Below, piece after piece: positions 56,700-64,000 of a DNA stretch of 64,000 nt. The stretch spans positions 87,619 to 151,618 of the forward strand of contig NZ_LMIJ01000016.1 in the NCBI RefSeq assembly GCF_001428665.1. Direction: 5' to 3'. Both the position numbers and the translations under genes were made by a program. Origin of the DNA: Acidovorax sp. Root219. Its GTDB lineage: Bacteria; Pseudomonadota; Gammaproteobacteria; Burkholderiales; Burkholderiaceae_C. How positions within the stretch are numbered: the first letter of the stretch is position 1; each line of letters begins with the position of its first letter. The notes beneath the pieces are model-generated. The model ran no database searches. It was not told the DNA's origin and was given only the letters and a program-made list of their open reading frames with translations.

Positions 56700-58604
56700 T
56701 CACCCTGCGTCGGCAAGGTACACATACAGCCGGTTGCGCCCCATGGTCTTGGCCTGGTACATCGCGTTGTCGGCCTGGCGCAGCACCTCGTCCACCGTCT
56801 GGGTGTGGCCTGACACCAGGCTCACCCCGATGCTGGCTTCGCAGTGGTAGGGCTGGTCTGCAAGCGCGTACGGTTCGCGCAGCGCTGCCAGCATGTTCTC
56901 GCCCACCGCCCGTGCCTTGGCCGTGGCCTCGGGTGCTTCCTTGCCCAGGCTTTGCAGCAGCACGACGAACTCGTCCCCGCCCAGGCCGGCCACGGTGTCC
57001 TGCTCGCGCACGCAGGTGCGCAGGCGGGTGGCCACCTCGCGCAGCAGCAGGTCGCCCATGGCGTGGCCCCGGCTGTCGTTGAGGGCCTTGAAATGGTCCA
57101 GGTCCACGAACAGGGTGGCGGCGATCTGGCCGCTGCGGCTGCTGGCGGCCATCACCTGCTCCAGGCGGTCGGTCAGCAGGCGACGGTTGGGCAACTGGGT
57201 GAGGGTGTCGTACAGGGCCAGGTGGCGCGCCTCCTCCTCGGCCGCCTTGCGCCGGGAGATGTCGATGTCGATGCAGAACATCTCTGGCTCCTGGCCTGGC
57301 ACGTGCACATAGGCGTGGCTTGAAAACACATCCACCGGTGAGCCATCCTTGCGCTGCAGGCGCAGCTCGCCTGCGGGGATGGGCTCGCCCGAGCTGAACA
57401 TGTGCGCGACCTGGGCCGTCACGGCATCGTGCATGGGAGCGGGGATGATCAGCTCCAGCAGGTTCCTGCCCAGGGCCTCCTGTTCGGTGTAGCCGTACAG
57501 TTCTTCCGACGCCTTGTTCCAGTACGTGGTGGTGCCGTCTGCCCGGTAGCCCTGCACCGACACCGAGGGGATGCCCAGCAGCAGCGAGCGAAAGCGCAGC
57601 TCCGATTCGTGCAGCGCCTGCTGCGCCTGCCAGCGCTCGGTGATGTCGCGCGCCAGAAAGAGGGCGGCTGCCTGGCCATCCACCTTCGTGCCCAGGGGCT
57701 GCGCCCGCCCTTCGAAGTACCGAATGCCCGATGCGGTGTACACCGTGTACTCGAGCTTGCGCGGCACGCCCGCAGCCAGCGTGTCCTGCAGCAGCTGCAC
57801 CAGCCGCTGCGCCTCACTCGAGGGCAGTACATCGTGCATGCGCTGCCCGACACGCTGGGGGGCCCCCGCAGCATGCACGCCGTCGTTGCGCGAGAACAGC
57901 TCCATGCAGCGGCCCTTGCTGTCGAGCACCATCAGTGCATCGGGAATCGCCAGGGTGATGGCCCGCAGGCGGGCAGCACTGCCGGCCAGGGCGAAGTCGG
58001 TGGCCTGGCGCTGCTCCACGTCGCGCAGCAGCACACCCAGCAGGGCGGTGGCGACCGGAAAGATCATCAGGTAGGGAACGGCGACGGTGTCGTTGATGCG
58101 CGCCGCCACCTCGGCCGGCAGCCCCTGGAACAGCCCCACCACGGCCAGGTGCAGCAGCACGCCAAAGACCAGCAGGGGCCAGATGCCCACGCCCAGGTGC
58201 CAGCGGTGGCGCGCATAGCGGTAGGCCAGGCCGGCGGCCACGCAGGTGGTGATGGTCAGCACCCCGATGAAGGCCCCTGCGCCGCCCAGCCACAGCCGCC
58301 AGCCGGCCGCCATGGCCCCGGCCACCAGGGCCACTGTGGTGCCGCCGAACAGGCCCGCCATGCACAGCACCACTGAGCGTGCATCGATGATGACGCCCGG
58401 GGCAATGGTCAGGGGCGAGAGCATGCCCACGATGCAGATGCCGCCAAACAGCAAGCCCGAGAAAGCTTTGCCCACCCGTGGCTGCCTGCGCCACAGCCGC
58501 AGGTTGGCCCCGTGCAGAAAGCATAGGGCGAGCAGCAGGGCTGCGCCTTTGACCAGTTCGACGAACAAGGAACCTCCCCGTAGCCTGTGGCGACGTTCCA
58601 TCAT
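56700..58604 (-). CDS. Membrane diguanylate cyclase (5TMR-PAS-PAS-GGDEF)
   Basis: A 634-aa sensor. Residues about 10-195 hold six hydrophobic segments with the 5TMR-LYT pattern (PRVGKAFSGLLFGGICIVGM, GVIIDARSVVLCMAGLFGG), as in LytS-type receptors. Two PAS domains follow (about 215-340 and 345-465), then GGDEF with the intact catalytic motif AGLGGDEFVV and the inhibitory site REQD. No EAL domain follows, so it only makes cyclic di-GMP. It is the second such enzyme in the window and differs from the first in its sensor. It stands between unrelated genes. Confidence 0.92.
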   Translation of the reverse strand: MMERRHRLRGGSLFVELVKGAALLLALCFLHGANLRLWRRQPRVGKAFSGLLFGGICIVGMLSPLTIAPGVIIDARSVVLCMAGLFGGTTVALVAGAMAAGWRLWLGGAGAFIGVLTITTCVAAGLAYRYARHRWHLGVGIWPLLVFGVLLHLAVVGLFQGLPAEVAARINDTVAVPYLMIFPVATALLGVLLRDVEQRQATDFALAGSAARLRAITLAIPDALMVLDSKGRCMELFSRNDGVHAAGAPQRVGQRMHDVLPSSEAQRLVQLLQDTLAAGVPRKLEYTVYTASGIRYFEGRAQPLGTKVDGQAAALFLARDITERWQAQQALHESELRFRSLLLGIPSVSVQGYRADGTTTYWNKASEELYGYTEQEALGRNLLELIIPAPMHDAVTAQVAHMFSSGEPIPAGELRLQRKDGSPVDVFSSHAYVHVPGQEPEMFCIDIDISRRKAAEEEARHLALYDTLTQLPNRRLLTDRLEQVMAASSRSGQIAATLFVDLDHFKALNDSRGHAMGDLLLREVATRLRTCVREQDTVAGLGGDEFVVLLQSLGKEAPEATAKARAVGENMLAALREPYALADQPYHCEASIGVSLVSGHTQTVDEVLRQADNAMYQAKTMGRNRLYVYLADAG

Positions 58605-58666
58605 GTGGCAATTGCTGCCAGCGGTAAATGCAAATTTGGTGGGGTTTACGCCTCCCGGCGCCCCGA

Positions 58667-60085
58667 TCAGGTCAGCAGCGCCTGGGCGAACTCGCGCGCG
58701 TTGAAGGTTTCGAGGTCTTCGAGCTTCTCGCCCACGCCGATGAAGTACACCGGGATCGGGCGCTCCTGCGCGATGGCGGCCAGCACCCCGCCCTTGGCGG
58801 TGCCGTCGAGCTTGGTGACGATGAGGCCGGTGAGCTGCAGCGCATCGTCGAAGGCGCGCACCTGGGCCAGGGCGTTCTGGCCGGTGTTGCCGTCGATCAC
58901 CAGCAGCACCTCGTGCGGGGCGGTAGCGTCGGCCTTGGTCACCACGCGGCGGATCTTCTTGAGCTCTTCCATCAGGTGCAGCTGCGTGGGCAGGCGGCCG
59001 GCGGTATCGACCAGCACCACGTCCTTGCCGCGGGCCTTGCCTGCGGTGACGGCGTCAAAGCTCACGGCGGCGGGATCGCCCCCCTCCTGGCTGACGATCT
59101 CCACGGTGTTGCGGTCGGCCCAGACGCCGAGCTGCTCGCGCGCCGCTGCGCGGAAGGTGTCGGCCGCCGCCAGCAGCACCGCCGCGCCTTCGCCAGACAG
59201 GTGCTTGGTCAGTTTGCCGATGGACGTGGTCTTGCCCGCGCCATTGACCCCTGCCACCATGATCACGGTGGGCGTGTACTTGCCGATCACCAGCGCTTTT
59301 TCGAGCGGCCGCAGCAGGTCGGCCAGCGCATCGGCCAGCAGGCCCTTGACCAGGGCCGGGTCGGTGGTCTTGCTGTCCTTGACGCGGCGCTTGAGGTCGG
59401 CCAGCAGGTGCTCTGTGGCCTTGACGCCGGTGTCGGCCATGAGCAGGGCCTCCTCCAGCTCCTCGTACAGCGCGTCGTCGATCTGCGTGCCGGTGAAGAC
59501 CGTGGCGATGCTGCTGCCGGTTTTGCGCAGGCCGAGCTTGAGCCGGTCGAGCCAGCCCTTGCGCTCGGCCACCACGGGGGCCGCAGGCACCGGGACCACC
59601 ACGGGCGGCGGTGCGGGAACCGGCGCCGGGGGGGGCACCACGGGGGCAGGGGCCGCCACAGGGGCCGCAACCGGGGGCAGCGCGGGGGAGGGCGCCCAGG
59701 CGGCAGGTGCTGCTGGCGTGGGGGCTGGCGTGGACGGCGGCACGGCCGTGGCGGGCGCCGGTGCAATGGTGACAGGCGGTGTCCAGGGTGCGGGTGCCGC
59801 AGGTACTGGCGCTGCCAATGGGGCAGGGGCCGGGGGGAGGGGGACGGCAGGTGCCGGGGCGATCGGCTGCGCTGGCGCGGGCTCCGCCTTCCCGCCAAAG
59901 GGATTGCGCAGCCAGCCCAGGCCGGGGATGGCCGGTGCGGGGGCCTGGGCCGGCTGCGGCGCAGGGGGCTCGGGCTGGGCCGCGGGTGAGTAAGCAGGTG
60001 CAGGGGCTCCGGGCGCGGCCACCGATGGGGGCTCATCGGCAGGGGCGGGCGAGGTGGGGGGCTTTTTCTTGAAAAAACTGAACAT
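58667..60085 (-). CDS. ftsY: Signal recognition particle receptor FtsY
   Basis: A 472-aa SRP GTPase receptor that docks ribosome-SRP complexes at the inner membrane. Start MFSFFKKKPP is the canonical FtsY N terminus; an upstream ATG (60109) would add 8 residues. Residues 10-175 are an unusually long Pro/Ala-rich disordered A domain. The N domain follows, then the G domain with GVNGAGKTTSIGKL (P-loop), DTAGRLPTQ (G3) and TKLDGTAKGG (G4/G5). It is divergent from the M16 peptidase gene with only 27 bases between start codons. Confidence 0.97.
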   Translation of the reverse strand: MFSFFKKKPPTSPAPADEPPSVAAPGAPAPAYSPAAQPEPPAPQPAQAPAPAIPGLGWLRNPFGGKAEPAPAQPIAPAPAVPLPPAPAPLAAPVPAAPAPWTPPVTIAPAPATAVPPSTPAPTPAAPAAWAPSPALPPVAAPVAAPAPVVPPPAPVPAPPPVVVPVPAAPVVAERKGWLDRLKLGLRKTGSSIATVFTGTQIDDALYEELEEALLMADTGVKATEHLLADLKRRVKDSKTTDPALVKGLLADALADLLRPLEKALVIGKYTPTVIMVAGVNGAGKTTSIGKLTKHLSGEGAAVLLAAADTFRAAAREQLGVWADRNTVEIVSQEGGDPAAVSFDAVTAGKARGKDVVLVDTAGRLPTQLHLMEELKKIRRVVTKADATAPHEVLLVIDGNTGQNALAQVRAFDDALQLTGLIVTKLDGTAKGGVLAAIAQERPIPVYFIGVGEKLEDLETFNAREFAQALLT

Positions 60086-60112
60086 TGGCGGGTTCTTAGA
60101 ATCAGCCATTCT

Positions 60113-61594
60113 ATGAAACGCGCTTTCACCCTACTGGGCCTGCTGGCCTGCCTCGGCGCCGGAGCCACCACCAACGTGGTTTCTCCGGGTTCCCATCCAT
60201 CGTCTGCAGCGGGCGGGGCCGTTGTGGCGCCGCCGGGGCCGGGAGGTGCCGGGCCGCGTGCCACAGCCTCCGGCGCGCAGCAGTTCACGCTCGCCAACGG
60301 CATGCAGCTCATCGTGCAGCCCGACCACCGCGCACCCACGGCGGTGCACATGGTCTGGGTGCGCGTGGGCTCCATCGACGAGGTGGACGGCACCTCCGGC
60401 GTGGCCCATGCCCTGGAGCACATGATGTTCAAGGGGTCGAAGAAGGTGCCGCCCGGCGACTTCTCGCGCCGCGTGGCGGCCCTGGGCGGGCGCGAGAACG
60501 CCTTTACCAGCCGTGACTACACGGGCTACTACCAGCAGATCCCGGCCAACCGGCTGGAGGACGTGATGCGCCTCGAATCCGACCGTTTCGCCAACAACCA
60601 GTGGCCCGACGCCGAGTTCAAGAAGGAAATCGAGGTCATCAAGGAGGAGCGCCGCATGCGCACCGAGGACCAGCCCCACGCCGTGCTGGCCGAGCAGCTG
60701 TTTGCCGCCACCTTCAACGCCTCGCCCTACCGCCGGCCCATCATCGGCTGGATGAGCGACCTCGACTCCATGACACCCGGCGACGTGCGCGCCTTTCACC
60801 GCCAGTGGTACACGCCCACGAATGCGGTGGTGGTGGTCGCAGGCGACGTGGACCCGGCCAAGGTCCGCGCCCTGGCCGAAAAATACTATGGCAAGCTGCC
60901 CACGCATGCGCTGCCCGAGCGCAAGCCGCGCACCGAGCCCGAGCAGAAAGGCATGCGCCGGCTGGAGGTGAAGGCCCCCGCCGAGCAGGCCTACGTGGCC
61001 CTGGCGTTTCGCGTGCCGGGCCTCTCTCGGGTGGAGAACCTGCAGGAATCCGACCGCGACGCGCTGTCGCTGATGGTGCTGTCGGCGGTGCTCAGCGGCT
61101 ACGACGGGGCGCGCCTTGAACGGGCCCTGAGCCAGGGCGACAAGCGCGTGGCCGACAGCGCCGACAGCTCTGCCATGCTCACCGGGCGCGGTCCCTCGCT
61201 GTTCATGCTGACCGGGGTGCCGGCCGACGGCAAGACCGCCCGGCAGGTCGAGGACGGCCTGCGCGCCGAAGTGGCGCGCCTGGCCAGCGAAGGCGTGAGC
61301 GAGGCCGAACTGGCGCGCGTGAAGACGCAGTGGATCGCCTCCACCGTGTACGAGCGCGATTCGGTGCACAGCCAGGCCCAGGAGCTGGGCGGCAACTGGA
61401 TACAGGGCTACCCGCTCGACGTGCAGGAGCGCCTGCTGGAGCTGCTGCGCACGGTGACGCCGGCCCAGGTGCAGGCCGTGGCCGCCAAGTACTTCGGCGA
61501 CGATCAGCTGACCGTGGCGACGCTGCTGCCCCAGCCGCTGGCCGCCAATGCCCGTCCCCGCCCGGCCATCGCCCCCGGCGCTGCCGTTCATTGA
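60113..61594 (+). CDS. M16 zinc peptidase, catalytic subunit
   Basis: A 493-aa insulinase-family peptidase. A hydrophobic start (MKRAFTLLGLLACLGAGATT) is a signal peptide, so it works in the periplasm. The inverted zinc motif HxxEH is His99-Ala-Leu-Glu102-His103 (AHALEHMMFKG), and the third ligand is a Glu in EIEVIKEERRM about 75 residues later. Two M16 halves make up the chain. With the next gene it forms the bacterial heterodimeric pair of one active and one inactive chain. Substrate unknown; probably peptides. It heads the M16-M16-rsmD operon. Confidence 0.93.
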   Translation: MKRAFTLLGLLACLGAGATTNVVSPGSHPSSAAGGAVVAPPGPGGAGPRATASGAQQFTLANGMQLIVQPDHRAPTAVHMVWVRVGSIDEVDGTSGVAHALEHMMFKGSKKVPPGDFSRRVAALGGRENAFTSRDYTGYYQQIPANRLEDVMRLESDRFANNQWPDAEFKKEIEVIKEERRMRTEDQPHAVLAEQLFAATFNASPYRRPIIGWMSDLDSMTPGDVRAFHRQWYTPTNAVVVVAGDVDPAKVRALAEKYYGKLPTHALPERKPRTEPEQKGMRRLEVKAPAEQAYVALAFRVPGLSRVENLQESDRDALSLMVLSAVLSGYDGARLERALSQGDKRVADSADSSAMLTGRGPSLFMLTGVPADGKTARQVEDGLRAEVARLASEGVSEAELARVKTQWIASTVYERDSVHSQAQELGGNWIQGYPLDVQERLLELLRTVTPAQVQAVAAKYFGDDQLTVATLLPQPLAANARPRPAIAPGAAVH

Positions 61595-61613
61595 GAAAGC
61601 TGGGTCCCCTTCC

Positions 61614-62957
61614 ATGATCAAGTTCAAGAAATTCGCGGCCAGCGCCTTGCTGGCCAGCACCTGCGCACTGCTCGCCAGCCCGGCCTGGGCGCTGCTGCCC
61701 ATCCAGCAATGGACCGAGGCCAACGGCGCCCGGGTGTGGCTGGTCGAAAGCCCGGTCATCCCCATGGTGGACGTGCAGATCGACTTCGACGCCGGCAGCC
61801 GCCGCGACCCGGCCGGCCAGTCCGGCCTGGCCAGCGCCACGGCCTCCATGGCCTCCAAGGGCGTGAAGGCGCAGGGCGCCGAGCCCGCCCTGGACGAGAA
61901 CGCCCTGGGCGAGGCCTGGGCCGACCTGGGCGCCAGCTTCGGGGCCGGTGCCGACAACGATGCCACGCACTATTCGCTGCGTTCGCTGACCGACCCGCCG
62001 CTGCTGGACAAGGCCGCGCGCCTGGCCGCACGCCAGATCGCCGAGCCCAGCTGGCCCGCCGACATCTGGGAGCGCGACCGCGCCCGCTGGAGCGCGAGCA
62101 TCAAGGAGTCGAACACGCGCCCCGCCACCGTGGCCGAGAACGCCTTCGGCGCGGCGGTGTACGGCAGCCACCCGTATGGCGTGCGCACGACGGAAGAGAC
62201 GCTGTCGCGCATCACCGTGCCGGACATGCAGGCCTTCCATGCCAGCGCCATCGAGGCCTGCCGCGCCAAGGTGAGCATCGTCGGCGCTGTGACGCGGGCC
62301 CAGGCGCAGACGCTGGTGGCCACGCTGCTGTCGCGCCTGCCTGCATCGGCGTCCTGCGCACCTCTGCCTGCCGTGGGTGAGATTGCTGCGCTGACCGCAC
62401 CGGTGGAGAAGACCATCCCCTTCGCCTCCGCACAGGCGCACGTGCTGATCGGGCAACCCGGCTTTCCGCGCCGCGACCCCGATTTCATCGCACTGCTGGT
62501 GGGCAACCACATCCTGGGCGGTGGCGGCTTCGTCTCGCGCCTGACCAACGAGGTGCGTGAAAAGCGCGGCCTGAGCTACAGCGTGTACAGCTACTTCGCG
62601 GGCGGCCTGCACTCCGGGGCCTTCACCATCGGCCTGCAGACGCGGCCCGACCAGGCGGCCCAGGCTGTGAAGGTCTCGCGCGACGTGCTCGCTCGCTTCG
62701 TGGCCGATGGCCCCACCGCAGCCGAGCTGCGCGCCGCCAAGGACAACCTGATCGGCGGCTTCGCGCTGCGCATCGACAGCAACAAGAAACTCTTGGGCAA
62801 TGTGGCCAACATCGCCTGGAACGACCTGCCGCTCGACTACCTGGACCGCTGGACCGAGCGCGTTGACGCCCTCACCGTGGCCGACATCCGCGCCGCCATG
62901 CAGCGCAAGCTGCAGCCTGAGCGCATGGTGACCGTGGTGGTGGGAGGCAAGCCATGA
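61614..62957 (+). CDS. M16 peptidase, non-catalytic subunit
   Basis: A 447-aa M16-fold protein 19 bases after its partner. MIKFKKFAASALLASTCALL is a signal peptide with cleavage after SPAWA. Where the zinc motif should be, the chain reads QSGLASATASM, so HxxEH is lost. It keeps the R/Y substrate-closure region (EVREKRGLSYSVYSYFAGG) that completes the active site of the catalytic chain. It therefore should pair with the preceding peptidase as in other bacterial M16B heterodimers. The stop overlaps the rsmD ATG by 4 bases. Confidence 0.93.
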   Translation: MIKFKKFAASALLASTCALLASPAWALLPIQQWTEANGARVWLVESPVIPMVDVQIDFDAGSRRDPAGQSGLASATASMASKGVKAQGAEPALDENALGEAWADLGASFGAGADNDATHYSLRSLTDPPLLDKAARLAARQIAEPSWPADIWERDRARWSASIKESNTRPATVAENAFGAAVYGSHPYGVRTTEETLSRITVPDMQAFHASAIEACRAKVSIVGAVTRAQAQTLVATLLSRLPASASCAPLPAVGEIAALTAPVEKTIPFASAQAHVLIGQPGFPRRDPDFIALLVGNHILGGGGFVSRLTNEVREKRGLSYSVYSYFAGGLHSGAFTIGLQTRPDQAAQAVKVSRDVLARFVADGPTAAELRAAKDNLIGGFALRIDSNKKLLGNVANIAWNDLPLDYLDRWTERVDALTVADIRAAMQRKLQPERMVTVVVGGKP

Positions 62958-63679
62958 GCCGCTCCATACTGCGCACAGGCGCCATCAGCGCAGAGATCCG
63001 CAAGGCCCAGGCCGCAGCCGCTGTCGCGCCCACGGCCAAGAACGCCAAGCAAGGCGCTGCCACCAAGGACAAGGCAGCCGCTGCGGCTGCGCCCAAGGGT
63101 GCGGGCGAAATCCGCATCATTGGCGGGCAATGGAAGCGCACCCGCCTGCCAGTGGCCCAGCGCCCGGGCCTGCGGCCCACGCCCGACCGGGTGCGCGAGA
63201 CCCTGTTCAACTGGCTGGGCCAGGACCTGACGGGCTGGCGCTGCCTGGATGCCTTTGCCGGCACCGGCGCCCTGGGCCTGGAGGCCGCCTCGCGCGGCGC
63301 GGCGGCCGTGCAACTGGTGGAGAGCGATGCCGCGCTGGTGGCGCAACTGCACACCCTGCAGCAGCGCCTGGAGGCCAGGGCCGTGCGCGTGCAGCGCGGC
63401 GACGGCATTGCCGCGCTGCGCCAGGCCGCCCCCGGCAGCCTGGACTTGGTGCTGATCGACCCGCCTTTCGACAGCAAGCTGTTCGAATCGGCGCTGGAGG
63501 CGGCTGGCAAGGCCGTGGCCGCCAGCGGCTACGTGTACCTGGAGGCCCCGGTCGCCTGGACCGATGAAGGCCTGGCCGCCAGCGGCCTGGTGGTCTACCG
63601 CCACCTCAAGGCCGGTGCGGTGCACGCCCACCTGCTGCGGCCCGTGGGCGCCGCGGCTGTGCCTGGAGAGGCCGGCTGA
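62954..63679 (+). CDS. rsmD: 16S rRNA (guanine966-N2)-methyltransferase RsmD
   Basis: A 241-aa methyltransferase that modifies G966 of 16S rRNA in the 30S subunit. An Ala/Lys-rich leader of about 50 residues, longer than in E. coli RsmD, precedes GEIRIIGGQWKRTRL and RPTPDRVRETLFNWL. SAM-binding motif I is CLDAFAGTGALGLEA and the catalytic motif IV DPPF is in LVLIDPPFD. It is last in the operon with the two M16 genes, as in other Burkholderiales, and coupled to the preceding gene through ATGA. Confidence 0.96.
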   Translation: MSRSILRTGAISAEIRKAQAAAAVAPTAKNAKQGAATKDKAAAAAAPKGAGEIRIIGGQWKRTRLPVAQRPGLRPTPDRVRETLFNWLGQDLTGWRCLDAFAGTGALGLEAASRGAAAVQLVESDAALVAQLHTLQQRLEARAVRVQRGDGIAALRQAAPGSLDLVLIDPPFDSKLFESALEAAGKAVAASGYVYLEAPVAWTDEGLAASGLVVYRHLKAGAVHAHLLRPVGAAAVPGEAG

Positions 63680-63727
63680 GCTTCGTTCGCGCTGGCGCGC
63701 GCCTTGATGTGTCAACTGGTGGGGCGA

Positions 63728-63992
63728 GAGCCTGGCTACAGCCTTTTCGGCGCTGCGCATGTGCCTTGCCGGGATGGGATGCTAGGCGCGGTGCGCAGCC
63801 AATAGCGCGGCTATTGGCAAGCGCCGCAACGCCGCAGACCGCCCGGCAAGGCACTTGCCCGAAGGGTCGGGGCGAAATCGGCGATTGAACGCTCCGGCTG
63901 TTTGAACGAGCGTAGCCCATGCGGCGCACCCGCAGCATCCACCCCTCCCGATTTCGCTCCGACGCAGCGCCGAAAAGGCTGTAGCCAGGCTC
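63728..63992. repeat. Large nested palindrome, possible structured RNA or repeat element
   Basis: The arms 63728-63757 and 63963-63992 are perfect 30-bp inverted repeats (AGCCTGGCTACAGCCTTTTC with its complement). Inside, GTGCCTTGCCGGG (63761-63773) pairs with CCCGGCAAGGCAC (63842-63854), enclosing GCCAATAGC-GCG-GCTATTGGC (63798-63818). A second branch has GCGAAATCGG pairing with CCGATTTCGC (near 63873-63882 and 63949-63958) and an inner CGCTC...GAGCG. No protein is encoded. The fold is a two-branched structure closed by a very stable stem. Confidence 0.85.
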
Positions 63993-64000
63993 CATGTTGC

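Noticed and set aside
60131-61966. 611-codon minus-strand frame opposite the M16 peptidase
   Set aside because: Antisense shadow; the plus strand has HxxEH and a signal peptide.

Overview
The window is high-GC DNA from a betaproteobacterium of the family Comamonadaceae, most like Acidovorax or a near relative. This is inferred from the GC-rich codon use, the ftsY / M16 peptidase pair / rsmD block at the right edge, the Ku-LigD stress region and the general gene complement. No rRNA gene, tRNA gene or CRISPR array was seen.

Layout. Positions 1-352 hold the 3' end of a chemoreceptor gene whose product ends in a CheR-tethering-like WESF tail. From about 353 to 46600 the window is accessory in character, with many small genes, wide gaps and decayed fragments. 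It contains a diguanylate cyclase, a truncated VOC gene, a large secreted fibronectin-type repeat protein, a three-subunit molybdenum aldehyde/xanthine oxidoreductase (paoABC-like), and a long run of small stress-type proteins (glycine-zipper, NTF2-like, lipoprotein, SDRs, low-affinity iron permease family, a 24-aa membrane peptide, a CPA1 antiporter). Next comes a non-homologous end-joining operon (ku, DUF3606, and a LigD preceded in the same frame by an exonuclease III domain). It is followed by a glycosyltransferase, a NodS-like methyltransferase and an acyl-CoA-dehydrogenase-like gene, then a tight operon of methyltransferase, ATP-grasp ligase and haem-oxygenase-like diiron enzyme. Several intact genes have broken relatives in the same window: ku, the glycosyltransferase, and a small orphan family present twice.

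Positions 40752-46346 are the core of a Tn7-like transposon: tnsA, tnsB, tnsC, two different tniQ genes and a 65-aa basic ORF. They are followed by repeated TACAACACTnAGTGAATAAG units at 46426-46482, which look like TnsB sites in a transposon end. No Cas genes or CRISPR array accompany it, and almost no cargo is visible. The left end could not be defined.

From about 46650 to 64000 the DNA is dense and uniformly GC-rich, like core chromosome: a GlxA-type regulator divergent from a cysteine hydrolase, a TIGR01777 epimerase with its DUF4166 partner, a membrane histidine kinase with an NtrC-type regulator, a LysR regulator divergent from a secreted SGNH hydrolase, a second diguanylate cyclase, ftsY, two M16 peptidases and rsmD. 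The window ends in a striking nested palindrome (63728-63992) with a perfect 30-bp outer stem.

Most noteworthy: the dual-TniQ Tn7-like element and its end repeats; the single-polypeptide ExoIII-LigD next to Ku; the methyltransferase / ATP-grasp / diiron-oxygenase operon, which looks like a small uncharacterised biosynthetic pathway; and the terminal nested palindrome.
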